Below are positions 46,556 through 59,322 of a DNA stretch of 64,000 bases, piece by piece. The stretch spans positions 36,514,225-36,578,224 of the forward strand of contig NC_086031.1 of the NCBI RefSeq assembly GCF_036323735.1, read 5' to 3'. The notes under the pieces are model-generated. The model was given only the letters and a program-made list of their open reading frames with translations, searched no databases and was not told the DNA's origin. This stretch comes from Rattus norvegicus (taxonomy: Eukaryota > Chordata > Mammalia > Rodentia > Muridae). The stretch's first letter is position 1, and each line of letters begins with the position of its first letter. Both the position numbers and the translations under genes were made by a program.

Positions 46556-47935
46556 CATATTCCTTTCCCCCATCCATCCTCTTCTACCTGATCATTTCTG
46601 TTCCTATCTTAACCTGCCCCCAGTTTCCCTACAGAATCTATTCTATTTTCCCTTCTTAGGGAGATCCATGTATTCTTACAAGACCTCTCCTCTTTACATA
46701 TCTACCATCTTTGGATCCCTGGATTCCAGCATGATTATCCGCCACTTAGTAGCTAATAGCTCCTTATAAGTTAAGTACACATCATGTTTGTTTTTCTCGG
46801 TATGGGTTACCTTGTAAGGGATGATTTTTTTTCTAGTTCCATCCATTTGCCTGCAAATTTCATGATGCCATTTTTATAAGTTTTGAGAAATGCTCAATTG
46901 TGTAAATGAACCACATTTTTTTATCAATTCTTCTGTTGAGAGACATTTAGATTGTTTATAGCTTCTGACTATTATGAATAAAGCCATTTACATAGTTGAC
47001 CAAGTCTCCTAGTTGTAAGGTAGGGTGTCTTTGGGGTCTATTCCCAAGAGTGGTTTAGCTGGCTCTTGAGGAATATTGATTGTCAATTTTCTCAGGAATT
47101 GTCATCTTGATTTCCAGCATGGCTTCATGAGTTTTTACTCCCCAACGATAGAGCAATATTCATCTTGCTCCATATCCTCACTACCATATGTCATTTATGA
47201 TATTGAACATATCCCAAAATGTTTCTCAGCAATTTCATTTTCTTTTAACAAGAATTCTCTGCTTACTTGTGTGTCCCATTTTTTAAGTAGATTACATTGG
47301 TATTGAGGTCTACCTTCTTGGGTCTTTATCATTCCTTTCTTCCTTCATTCATTACTTCCTTCCTTTCCTTCACTTTTTCACTTTTCTTTTGTGTATTTCT
47401 GGCTTCTTTACTAAATATCAGGTGTTTATAGATGTGTGTGTTTTCATTTTTTTTATTCAACCTACCTACTTTTTGTTAATGCTATGCTGTCTTTACTACT
47501 ATATCTCTACAATATAGCATGAAATTAGGGATAGTGATAACTCCAGAAGTCATTTTATTGTTTAGGATTGCTTTTGCTATCCTCAGATTTTTGTATTTGC
47601 ATACAAAATTTATCATTGTCCTTTTAAGGTTAGTAAAGGAATTACTTGAAATTTTGATGGAGATTGCATTGAATCTGTAGTTTGATATTGTAAGATGGCT
47701 GTTTGTACTACATTAATTCTACCAATCAATGGGCATGGGAGATTTTTCCATCTTTTTTTATATTCTTCAATGTCTTTCTTAAAAAAAAACTTGAATTGTT
47801 TGTCATATAAGTCTTTTACTTAGTTGCTTAGAGTTATCTCAAGATTTTGGTATAATTTGTGGCTATTGTGAAGGGTGTTGTTTTTCTGGTCTTTCTCAGT
47901 CCATTTACCATTTGTATAGAGGAAGGTTACTGATT

Positions 47936-48045
47936 TTTTCTTTTCTTTTCCTTTCTTTTCTTTTCCTTTCTTTTCTTTTCTTTTCTTTTCTTCTCTTCTC
48001 TTCTTTCTTCCTCTCTTCCTTTCTTTCTTTCTTCCTTTCTTTTCT
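47936..48045. repeat. (TTTTC)n/(TTCC)n pyrimidine tract in the Lx element
   Basis: Mixed TTTTC, TTCTC and TTTCC units that interrupt the decayed RT region. Confidence 0.9.
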
Positions 48046-48850
48046 GTTTTGTTGGTGGTATTTTGTTTGTTTTTGCTGCTTGTTTTGACTGTTAGTTAAT
48101 CTTGTATCAAGCTACATAGCTGAAGCTGTTTATCAGCTGTAGGAGTTCCTTACTAAAATTATTTGGGTCAAATATACATACAATCATATCATCTGTGAAT
48201 AGCAATATATTGGCTATTTCATTTCCAGTTTCCACCCCTTAGATCTCTTTCAATTGTCTTACTGTTTTAGGAAGAACTTTAAGCACAATATTTAATAGTT
48301 ATGGGGAAAGAGATGAACAATCTTGTATAATTCCTGAATTTGGTGGAATCCTTTTGTGGTTTTCTCCATTTAGTTTGAAATTGACTTTTGGCTTGCTAGA
48401 AATTGTTTTTAATATGATAAGGTCTGTTCTTTGTAACTTGATCTTTCTAATACTTTTATCATGAATGGGAATTTGATTATTCTAAAGAATGTTTAGGTGA
48501 TAATGTGGGATTTTTCTTTTAGTTTATTTACATAGTGGATTGTAGTGACTGATTTTTGTATGTTTAAACATCTATGATTCTCTAACAAAGCCTACTAGAT
48601 TGTGGTAGATTATCTTTTTGATATATCCCTGGATTCAATTTGCAAGAATTTCACTGAATATTTTTGTATTTATGTTTATAAGAGAAATTTCTCTGCAATT
48701 CTCTTTCTCTGCTAAAATCTTTTTGTGGATTGGGAATCAGAGTAACTGTAGCCTCAGACAATTAGTTTGGAAATTTTCTTTTGTTTTTTTTTTGTGGAAT
48801 AATTTGAGGAATTTGGCTTTATACCTTGTAAAATGGCTAGCACAATTGCT

Positions 48851-50095
48851 CCTCCTCTAAATCAAAGCAGGTTCCCACATACTTCCCATGATTAAGTTGC
48901 CTTTGAGTTGTCCACACCCCCTAGAAATAAACCTCCTATTCTTGTGAAAGAACTCCAGAAAGCATAGTAGTTCACTAAGCTCATCTTTAGCAGATTTGTT
49001 TCTCTTTTCTATTGTCAGTGAGCTATCTGTGTGTAGTTTGTCCATGTTTCCCCAGAGAGATGTACAACATGTGCTACTCTCAAATGGTTATTTCTCTGGA
49101 GTTATAAAAGATGAATTCAAAATCAGTTGTTGTAATTCTGCTTTGAGACCTCTGAGTTACATATTTTGAGTTGCAGTTGTCTGTCTTTGGAGGAAACATC
49201 AGGTCTCAAAATGTTTACAGAAGAGATTATCCAGAAATGTCATGCCGGTCACCTAGCGCATGGTCTTGGTTGCTGTTTGCAGTGGATACTGAGTCAACAC
49301 ACTTCTCTTTATTCAGCCTTGGGATTACTATTGTCCCTATTGATGGCTTTTCTGTTCTATGACATTAATGACTTCCCAGAACCCTGTACCTTACTTTAGC
49401 TAATTGTGGGACTCACAGTGACCCAGACCATTGGAAATACAGAATCTCCACTGGATGTTCTTTCCTGGGGCTCATTAGACTTAAGCCAACCAAGCACAGG
49501 AGTCTGCTTATTGCACTGACACTGCATTCTCTGGTGGTTGTTTTTAGATGTTGCCTCTAAACAATAGTGTGTTTAATTAACACGATTTATATTGAGTCAC
49601 ACAGGCACTCTTTCATATTCACACATTGTAGCATGTTTACTCAAAATAGACAACCTAATTACTTAAGAAAATTGGCTGCATTTGCAGAACTCGAGCACTG
49701 TAGGAAAAAGGAACTGAAATTATGAAATATAGAAGGGTGGAAAAATGCCAAGTTCTTGTTATTTTTGTTCAGTTGTGTAAATGTTAATTAAGATATACAG
49801 TCCGTAAGTATTGTGTGGAGTTTAGTACATGAATGGATGCCTCCTCACATTGGTTAAGAGGGAAGATTCATCTTTTCCTGGCTTATTAATTTTGTATTCA
49901 TAAATTATGGACTTTGCTGGTTTATGTTATCCAGCTCACCTCACTGTCTTCCACTCTTTGTAGAGAAGTAGAGTGTATGATTAAGGAATTAAGCATGTGG
50001 GAAAGTCATTTAATCAAACTGGGGAGGAGACATTATACCTTACCTATACAAATTACTCTACAATTTATTAAGAGCAAGGTATTAAAATCAAGTTG
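48851..50095. other. No gene called; low-copy DNA
   Basis: I found no recognised repeat. Two overlapping plus frames at 49166-49399 and 49171-49362 have no features I can name and no splice or start context supporting a gene. Confidence 0.4.
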
Positions 50096-50097
50096 GC

Positions 50098-50335
50098 TGA
50101 GGACTGGGATAGCTCACTTGATAAGAGGCATGGCATGAGATCATGGGAATCTGAGTTTGGAATCCCAGAACCTACCTAAAAAATGCCAGTTGTGATCATG
50201 TGTGCCTATGAGTCTAGGGTTAAGGGGATTAAGGGTTAAGGGGATCAGGGAGAGACAGCTGGGATCCCAAAGTCTTTCTGGTGGGAGATACAGAACCCTT
50301 GCTCTGTAATAAATTAAAATGACTAGTCAAAGCCA
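50098..50335 (+). mobile_element. B4/RSINE-type SINE
   Basis: The worn head (ctgaggactgggatagctc) is followed by 'gggaatctgagtttggaatc', 'cccagaacctacctaaaaaa' and a B1-like continuation (tgtgatcatgtgtgccta). A local duplication of 'gggttaagggga' units lies at 50218-50247. Confidence 0.5.
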
Positions 50336-50454
50336 AGCAGTTGTTGATGTTATTCTGTAGAAAGGGATTAGAGCACAGAGAAAACCAAAAAGTGGCTGTG
50401 TGCTGATTTGGCCAAGACTGTGGGATTTAAAATCCATGACCTCCACAGGCCAAT

Positions 50455-51630
50455 AGGTGGAAGTAGAAAATATCATTCTGAGTAAGGAATCCCAGTCACA
50501 AAAGAACTCATATGGTATATACTTACTGATAAGTGGATATCAGGAAAAAAGTTTGTAATACCCACACAATTCAACCTGCAGACCACATGAAGCTCAATAA
50601 GAAGGGAGGCCAAAGTGTGGATGCCTCAGTCCTACTTAGAAAGGGAAACAAAATAATCTGGGGAGTGGAGAGTTGGAGGGACTGGAAAGGAAGAGATGAG
50701 GGGAAAAAGAATAAAGGGGAGCAGGACCAGACATGGTAAGAGACAGGGGAGATTAAAGAGGGTCAGAAAAGTGAACAGAAATGCGTAGCAATGGGGAATG
50801 GAGAATTAGTGGTAGCCAACAGAAAGTTCCAGATGCCAGGAAAGCATAAGCTACCAGGACCCAATGCGGATGACATTAGCTGAAATGCCCAACAAAGTGA
50901 AGGGGGAACCTGTAGAGACCATAGCCAGGGTTTGGACAATGCCCCCAGTTGAGAAATGGGGCCATATATCCTTCTCAAAAATTTTAACTCAGAATTGGTG
51001 CTGTCTAAATGCAAGACAGGGACAAAGAGTAGAGCAGAGACTGAAGCAAAAGCCATCCAGGGACTGCATCACCTGGTGATTCATCCCATATGCAGCTATA
51101 AAACCAAGGTCACTATTTTTGATGTCAAGAAATTCTTGCTGACAGTGGACTGATACAGCTGATATAGAGGCTCTGCCAGAACCTTACTGATTTAGATACA
51201 GATGTTTACAGCCAACCATTGGAATGATCATGGGGACCCCAATGGAGGAGTTAGGGGAAGAACTGAAGAAGGTGATGGGGTTTGCAACCTTATAGGAAGA
51301 ATAAAAATATCAACTAACCAGACTCCCCAGAGCTCCCAGGAACTAAACCACAAACCAAAGAATACACATGGAGAGACTCATGGCATTAGCAGCATATGTA
51401 GCAGATGGTCTTATCTGGCATCGATGAGAGGGGATGTCCTTGGTTCGGTGAAGGCTTGATGCAACAGCACAGGGTATTGTTAGGGTAGTGAGGCATAAGT
51501 AGGTGGGTGGTTGGGGGAGCACCCTCACAAAACCAGGTGGTAGTGGTGAATAGGAGTTTGGCGGAGGGAAAACTGGGAAGGGGAATAACATTTGAAATAT
51601 AAATAAATAAAATAACCAATGAAAAACATT
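50455..51630 (+). mobile_element. L1: 5'-truncated L1 (ORF2 tail and 3' UTR), plus strand
   Basis: It begins in the last codons of ORF2 (near 'actcatatggtatatactta') and continues through a 3' UTR with the blocks 'gcagaccacatgaagctcaa', 'caatggaggagttagg', 'ctggcatcgatg' and a G-rich region. It ends 'acatttgaaatataaataaa' with AATAAA-like signals. About 1.2 kb and moderately diverged. I did not identify a target-site duplication. Confidence 0.88.
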
Positions 51631-51634
51631 TAAA

Positions 51635-52315
51635 AATCCCTGAATTTTCCCCCATAGACTGTTTCTTTAGAGTTATAATCTTCATGTTCTTTTAACAAAG
51701 TCCCTTTATCCCCATCTTATATCACATTAGTTCAAGATGCAAAGCCTTATCTAATCATCTGGGAATTTTTATTGCCCAGTTTTTTTTTATCATGTTCCTA
51801 ATTGTGTAGCAGACCATTTGATATATCCAAACTCTCGGAGTTCTGGGGAAAGCAGGCACAAGCTATCAGCTGTGAAAAAGAAGGGCGGAGCGCGCCTGCT
51901 TATCAATTTCTATGAATGTGATATGCAATCAGTTTACCTCATACCAGCAATGGATCAGAACTAGTTCTTTCTTAAGCTGACCAGGCAGTTTAGCCAAAAA
52001 CTGGTGACTTTCTGAATCAATAAGAGAACCTGTTTCCAGGGTATTTGGTAAAAAGTATAAGAGAAAGATGTATGATTCATCTGTGTATAAGCACACACAA
52101 GCATACACCACACACATTCATACACACATACATACATACACCCCAATAATTAATTTATTATTATTAATTAAACCATTCTGGTAAAATCTACTTTTCTAAT
52201 GCAATCTCATTGGCAAAAATAATAAGGTGTGTGAATAATATTTCAAGGTTTTACAAACTTTAAGAAAGCATATTTATTCTACTGGTTTCCACCCATGCCA
52301 GGAACTGACAATATG
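51635..52315. other. No gene; CATA/CACA-rich patch at 52095-52140
   Basis: Low-copy DNA between two L1s. Confidence 0.45.
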
Positions 52316-52442
52316 CCAGAGCTCTTTGTACCCAAATCCCGCTGGAAGAAAGAACATCTCCAGGAATGCTGAAACACAGGTTTACAGTAAGTTCAAGACA
52401 CTGTCACAGGCAGCAAGATCAGCTAACACCAAAGATAAGCAG

Positions 52443-53556
52443 ATGGCAAGAGGCAAGGTAAAGAACCTAAGCAACAGAAACCAAAGTCACTTGGCATCAT
52501 CAGAACCCAGTTCCCTACCACAGTAAGTCCAGGATACTCCGACAAACCAGAAAAGCAAGATTTTGATTTAAAATCACAATTCATGATGATGTTAGAGGAC
52601 ATTAAGAAGGACACAAGTAACTCCCTTAAAGAAATATAGGTCAACACAGATAAAGAGGTAGAAACCCTTAAAGAGGAGAAACAGAAATTCCTTAAAGAAT
52701 TACAGGAAAACAAAAATAAATAGGTAAGGGAATTGAGCAAATCTTAAAATGGAAATAGAGACAATAAAGAAATCACAAAGGGAGATAACCCTGTAGATAG
52801 AAAACCTAGGAAAGTGTTCAGGAATCATAGACACAAGCATTACCAACAGAATTCAACAGATAAAAGAGAGAATCTCAGGGACAGAAGATACCAAGGAAAA
52901 CATTAATACAACAGTCAAAGAAATTGCAAAACACAAAAAGCTCTTAACCCAAAATATCCAGAAAATTCAGGACACAATGAGAAGATCAAACCTAAGGATA
53001 ATAAGTATTGAAGATAGCAAAGATTCCAAACTTAAAGGGCTTCAACCAATGTCTTCAAAATATTTATCTTCAGTAAATATCTTCAACAAAATTATAGAAG
53101 AAAACTATGCTAACCTAAACAAAGAGATGCCCATAAACATATGAGAAGCATACAGAACTCCAAATTAATTGGACCAGAAAAGAAATTCCTCCCATCACAT
53201 AATAGTCAAAACACCAAATGCACAAAACAAAGAAAGAAATAAAAGCAGTAAGGAAAAATGGTCAAGTAACATATAAAGGCATACCTATCAGAATTGTACC
53301 AGACTTCTCATCAGAGGCTATGAGAGCCAGAAGTTCCTAGGCAGATGTCATACAGACCCTAAGAGAACACAAATGCCAGCCCAGGCTACTGTATCCAGCA
53401 AATCTCTCAATTAACATAGGTGTAGAAACCAAGATATTCCATGACAAAACCAAAAGTACACAATATTTTCCCACAAATCCAGTCCTAAAATTGGTAATAG
53501 ATGTAAATCTCCAACACAAAGAGGGAGACTACACCCTGGATAAAGCAAGAAACTAA
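52443..53556 (+). pseudogene. L1 ORF1 pseudogene
   Basis: The start codon is preserved (MARGKVKN...), but the frame stops at 52526 after 27 codons. The coiled-coil part (52560-52990) and the RRM/C-terminal part (53000-53556, stop TAA at 53554) can be followed by comparison with 36954-38141, with several in-frame stops and shifts. A small insertion near 53040-53085 partly repeats 'atcttcagtaaatatcttc'. Confidence 0.9.
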
Positions 53557-53611
53557 TCTAATTTCAACTAAACCTAAATAAGACGCACAAACATAATTTC
53601 ACATCTAACAA

Positions 53612-56600
53612 CAAAAATAACAAGAAACAATAATTATTGGTCCCTAATTTCTCTCAACACTAATGGATTCAATTCCCCAATAAAAAGACATAGACTAACA
53701 GACTGGATATTTGAACATGACCTAGAATTTTGATGCATGCGGGAAACACAACTCAGTAACAAAGACAGACACTACCCCAAACAAAAGGCTATAAAACAAT
53801 TTTCCAAGAAAATGGTCCCAAAAGTTATCAAACAATATAGTGAAGACATTACATATTCATCAAGAGGAAAATCTACCAAGATGATCTCTCAATCCTGAAT
53901 AACTATGTTCAAAATGCAAGGCCGTCTACATTTGTAAAAGAAAACTTACTAAAGCTCAAAGCACACATGGCGACTCACACAGTAATAGTGGGAGACTTCA
54001 ACACCCCACTCAGATCACTGGACAGGTCATGAGAAACTAACAGAAGTCATGAACCAAATGGATTAAACAGATATTTATAGAATGTCATCCTAAAACAAAG
54101 AAGTATACCTTCTTCTCAGCACCTCATGGTACCTTCTTGAAAACTGAACATATCATCATTCACAAAACAGACCTCAACAGATACAAGAAGATTGAAATAA
54201 TACCATGCATCTTATCAAATCACCACAGACTAAGACTCGTCTTCAAAAATAACAAAAACAACAAAAAGCACACATACACATGGAAGCGGGACAATGTTCT
54301 ACTCAATGATAACTAGGTAAAAAAAGAAAGAAAAAAAGAAATTAACAACTTCTTAGAAGTTAATAAAAATGAAGATACAACATCCAAACTTATGGGACAC
54401 AATAAAAGCAGTACTGAGAGTAAATGTCATAGCTCAGAGTGCCATCAAAATGAAACAGGAAAGAGCATACATTAGCCCCTTGAAAGTATACCTAAAAGCT
54501 CTAGAACAAAGAGATGCAAATACAACTAATAGAAGCACAGGGCAGGAAATAATCAAACTCAGGTCTGTAATTAACTAAGTAGATAAAAAAAGAAGTATAC
54601 AAAGAATTAACAAAACCAGGAGTTGATTCTTTGGAAAAAAAAAACAACAAGATAGAAATACTATTAACCAGACTAACCAGAAGGCACAGAGAGTGTGTCC
54701 AAATTAACAAAATCAGATGTGAAAGGGGAGACATAATAACAGAAACAGGAAATTCAAATGTCATCACATCCTACTACAAAAGTCTATTCTCAACCAAACT
54801 GGAAAGTCTGGATGAAATGGACGATTTTCTAGACAGATACCAGGAACCAAAGTTAAATCAGGATCAGATAAACCATCTAAACATCCCCATAACTCCTAAA
54901 GAAATAGAACCAGACATTAATTTTCTCCCACCAAAAAAACCCCGGTACCAGATGGGATTAATACAGAATTCTATCAGACCTTCATAGAAGGTCTATATGG
55001 TCTATATAACTACACTATCCAAACTATTCTACAAAATAGAATCAGAAGGAACACTACCCAATTCCTTCTATGAGGCCACATTTACCCTTATACCTAAGCC
55101 ACACAAAGTCTTAACAAAGAAAGAGAAATTCAGACTAATTTTTATGAATATCTATGCAAATATACTCAATCCAATTCTCACAAACTGCATCCAAGGACAC
55201 ATCAAAATGATCATCCACCATGATCAAGTAAGCTTCATCCCAGGGATGTAGGGATGATTCAATATATGGAAATTCATCAATATAATCCAATGTATAAACA
55301 AACTAAAAAAAAAACCCATGATCATCTCATTAGATGCTGAGAAAGCATTTGACAAAATTCAACACACCTTCATTTTATGTCTTGTAAAGATCAGTAATTC
55401 AAGGCCCATACCTGAGAACTGTAAAAGTAGTATACAGCAAACCAGTAGCCAATATCAAACTAAATGGAAAGAAACTTGAAACAATCCCACTAAAATCAGG
55501 GATAAAACAAGGCTATCCACTCTTTCCCTACCAATTCAATATGGTACTCAAAATCCTAGCCAGAGCAATCATACAACAAAAGACGGTTAAGGGGATACAA
55601 AATGGAAAGTAAGAAGTCAAAATATCACTATTTGCAGATGATATGATTAGTAGTATACTTATGTGACCCCAAAAATTCTGCCAGAGAACTCCTAAGCCTG
55701 ATAAACTACTTCAGTAAAGTGGCTGGATATAAAACTAATTCAAACAAGTAGGTAGCCTCTACTCTAAGGATAAACAGGCTGAAAAAGTAATAGGGCAAAT
55801 GACACCCTTCACACTAGTCACAAATAATATAAAATACCTCAGTGTGACTCTAACCAAGCAAGTGAATGATCTGTATGACAAAAACTTCAAGTCTCTGCAA
55901 AAAGAAATTTAAGAAGATCTCAGAAGATGGAAAGATCTTCCATGGGAGGATTAATACTGAAAAAATGGCCATTTTGCTGAAAGCAATCTACAGATTCAAT
56001 TCAATCCCCATCAAAATTCCAACTCAATTCTTCATAGAGTTTGAAAGAGAAATTTGCAAATAATAAATAAATTTGGAATAGCAAACAACCCATGGTAGTG
56101 AAAACTATCCTCAACAATAAAAGAATGTCTAAGGGTATCACCCTCCCTGACCTCAAGTTGTATTCCAAAGCAATAGTGATAAAAACTGCATGGTATTTGT
56201 ACAGAGACAAGCAAGTAGATCAATGGAATAGAATTGAAGACCCAGAAATGAACCCACTTAGCTATAGTCACTTAATCTTTGACAAAGGAGCTAAAACCAT
56301 CCAGTGGTAAAACAATAGCATTGTCAACAAATAGTGCTGGTTCAACAGGCAGTTTGCATGTAGAAGAATGCAAATTGATCCATTCTTATTACCCTGTAGA
56401 AACTCAAGTACATGTTTATCAAAGACCTCCACATAAGACCAGATACACTCAAACTATTAGAAGAAAAAGGTGGAAGAGCCTTGAAAATATGGGCACTGGG
56501 GAAAATTTCCTGAACAAAACACCAGTGGCTTATATTCTAAGATTAGGAATCGACAAATGAGAGTTCATAAAACTGCAAAGCTTCTAGAAGGCAAAGGACA

Positions 56601-57335
56601 CTATTATTAGGACAAAATGGCAACAACAGATTAGGAAAAGATCTTTACCAATCCTAGATCTAATAGAAGGCTAATATCCAAAATATACAAAGAATTCAGG
56701 AAGGTAGACTCCAGAGACTCAAATAACACTATTAAAAAAGGGGGTAAGGAGCTAAACAATGAATTATCAAGTATGGAATTTCAAATGCCTGAGAAGCACC
56801 TCAAGAAATGTTCAACATCCTTAGTCATCAGGGAAATGTAAATCAAACAATCCTGAGATTCCACCTCACAGCAGTCAAAATGGCTAAGATTAAAAACTCA
56901 GGTGACAACAGATGATGGCGAGGATGTGGAGGAAAAGGAACACTCTTCCATTGTTGGTGAGATTGCAAGCTTGTACAACCAGTCTGGAAATCAGTCTAGA
57001 GGTTCCTCAGAAAACTGGACATTCCACTACCTGAGTACCCAGCTATACCTCTCCTGGGCATATACCTAAAAGATGCTCCAACATACAACAAAAACACATG
57101 CTCCACTATGTTCATACCAGCCTTATTTAGAATAGCCAGAAAGAACCTAGATGTCCTTCGACAGAGGAATGGATACAGAAAATATGGTACATTTACAAAA
57201 TGGAGTACCACTCAGCTATTAAACACAATGACTTCATGAAATTCATAGGCAAATGTATCAAATGAGAAAATTTCATCCTGAATGGGGTAACCAAATCACA
57301 AAAAACACACATGGTATGCACTCACTGAAAAGTGG
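53612..57335 (+). pseudogene. L1 ORF2 pseudogene
   Basis: Endonuclease motifs are damaged. RT motifs can be followed (SLDAEKAFDKIQH region at about 55325; FADDM at about 55632 followed by an extra TAG-containing triplet). Only short frames survive, the longest 118 codons (54631-54987). The initiator ATG of the younger element is replaced by ACAAAAATAAC, as in the 17-23 kb copy. The end is near 'ggtatgcactcactga' at 57313. Confidence 0.88.
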
Positions 57336-58069
57336 ATATTAGCCCAAAAGTTTGGAATACCCAAGATACAATCCACAGATCACATGAAGCTCAAGAAAAA
57401 GCATGACCAAATTGCAGCTGCTTCAGTCCTTCTTAGTAGTGGGAACAAAAATATTCACAGGAGGAGATACTGAGACAAAGCTTGGAGCAGAGACTGGCAG
57501 AATGGCCATTAAGAGACTGTCCCATCTGGGTATCCAGCCCATATACATATAACCACCAAACCCAGGCAATACTGCTGATGTCAAGAAGTGCATGCTGACA
57601 GGAGCCTGATATAGCTATCTCCTGAAAGGCTCTGCCAGAGCATTACAAATACAGATACGAATACTCACAGCCAATCATTGAACTGAGAATGGGGTCTCCA
57701 TTGGAGGAGCTAGAGACAGGATTGAAGGAGCTGAAGGGGCTTGCAACCCCATAAAAGCAACAATACCAACCAACCAGTGCTCCCAGGACCTAAACCACTG
57801 TCCAAATAGTACACATGGACAGACCCATGGCTCCAGCTTCATTTGTATCTGAGGATGGCCTTGTTTGGCATCAATGGGATGAGAAGCCCTGGGTTTTTAC
57901 AAGGAGAATCTCAGGGCAGGGAGGCGGGAAGGGGTGGGTGGATGGGATAGGGAGCACCCTCATAGAAATAGGTGGAGGGTGGATGGGGTATGGGGTTTAT
58001 TGACAGGGAACTGGGAAAGTGGATATCATTTGAAATGTAAATAAAGGAAATCCAGTAAAAAAAAAGTAC

Positions 58070-58689
58070 ACTTATTACTAACACCATCTATTTTCACCTT
58101 CATTTTTAAACTCCCTAAAAATTTCAAATAGTTATTCCAGAGCTGGGCAGAAGAAAAAGTAGGAAAGAAAAATTATCATATTCTTTCTGCAATACTTATC
58201 TCATACTTCTCACATGCAGTATAGTGTTACTGGCAGCATGAAGCACACAGCAAAAACATGAGTGGAGCTCATAATCATTCCTGGCGTTTGGGAAACACAT
58301 ATTCATGAAGAGGGTGATGTAATAGTGAAGGAATGGCATAGCAACATTGATATTTGCTCACCATTCTCTATGAACTGCATCCATTCTAAGGAGGTGGTCA
58401 TAACATTTAACTAATCCTGGCTATTTTATCTGAGTTCCCAGCTCTCCATTTTAATTTAGAATTTGAGAATTTCATGAGTAGTTTTTACATCATTGCTCTC
58501 ACCTCTCTTAATTTCTCCATGTCTCCACTACTCCATATTAAATTTATGACTTCATCTTAATTACATACACATACATCCATTCATATACACATACCTATGT
58601 ATGTATATAGATATGCAAGTTTCTGAGTCCTTTGAAAGTTGTCCATGTGTATATTAATATCTTTGGCGAGTTTTTCCCTAGAGAAGACT
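58070..58689. other. No gene; CATA-rich patch at about 58560-58615
   Basis: Low-copy DNA. Confidence 0.45.
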
Positions 58690-58705
58690 GATTTACCTTC
58701 TCTTT

Positions 58706-58808
58706 TTTTTCTTTCTTTCTTTTTTTTTGGGGGGGGGGCTGGGGACCGAACCCAGGGCCTTGCGCTTGCTAGGCAAGCGCTCTACCGCTGAGCTAAATCC
58801 CCAACCCC
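58706..58808 (-). mobile_element. ID element 6 (minus strand)
   Basis: On the minus strand it reads GGGGTTGGGGATTTAGCTCA, an A box, and the B box GGTTCGGTCCC. Then a run of about 10 C replaces the usual 'tccg' before the A-tail. A perfect 16-bp target-site duplication GATTTACCTTCTCTTT lies at 58690-58705 and 58809-58824. Confidence 0.97.
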
Positions 58809-58824
58809 GATTTACCTTCTCTTT

Positions 58825-59236
58825 GCATCAATTCATTACCTATAGCTCTTCATCTAAGGAACAGACTTTGTGAAATTTCCCCTACTTACAATGTCAAATC
58901 AATTGGAGTTGCCATTATGCAAGCCTTGTTTAGGTAACCATATAGCTAAGATTTCCTGGGTCCAGCTCCCTGTCACTACTAGAACACAATCACTAGACAA
59001 TGCTCTGGTCTTCATACTGCTTCTACCTCCTCTTTCACAATGCTCACTTGTAGATGTATCATTTGGGCTGAGAATTCTATGTTCAGTTGTTCTTTGCATT
59101 TAGAACAGTTCTTCATTTCTGTAATGTGCAATACATGCTGATTTAAAAGACACATCTTTGATGAAGGATGGGCAATACATTTATCTGTGGACATAAGGAT
59201 AAGTATTCAGAAAGCTTTTATAAACTATACGTGCTT
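58825..59236. other. No gene or recognised repeat
   Basis: Low-copy DNA. Confidence 0.45.
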
Positions 59237-59252
59237 AGGAATATGTCAGTAG

Positions 59253-59306
59253 GGCTGGAGAGATGGCTCAGCCGTTAAGGGCAAGGCACACAACCAAAAA
59301 TATAAG
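59253..59306 (+). mobile_element. 54-bp B2-headed mini-SINE with perfect target-site duplication
   Basis: The insert starts GGGCTGGAGAGATGGCTCAG, the B2 head with a pol III A box (TGGCTCAGCCG), and ends 'aaccaaaaatataag'. The B box and the rest of B2 are absent. A 16-bp exact duplication AGGAATATGTCAGTAG flanks it at 59237-59252 and 59307-59322. The target-site duplication shows that this short form was inserted as such. Confidence 0.9.
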
Positions 59307-59322
59307 AGGAATATGTCAGTAG

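Larger units (their letters stand above)
45540..48850 (-). mobile_element. L1: Lx-type (old) L1, 5'-truncated, minus strand
   Basis: On the minus strand it runs from inside ORF2 (about 48850, between endonuclease and RT) through the RT and C-terminal parts to a long 3' UTR (about 46770-45560) and a T-rich end at 45540. The UTR blocks (such as 'atatcaaggctggataagg', 'aaccataacatatatgc', 'ctctgcctaatgtttggctc') are those of older rodent Lx elements. Frames are destroyed. Inside lie a (CT)n at 46486-46555 and a (TTTTC)n tract at 47936-48045. Confidence 0.8.
52320..58066 (+). mobile_element. L1: Nearly full-length decayed L1 (plus strand)
   Basis: It contains a remnant of 5' UTR (52320-52442), ORF1 (52443-53556), ORF2 (about 53612-57335) and a 3' UTR (57336-58056) ending 'catttgaaatgtaaataaa' and poly-A. 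All coding parts carry many stops and indels. It resembles the 17-23 kb L1 more than the 36 kb L1, for example in the ORF1/ORF2 junction. Confidence 0.93.
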
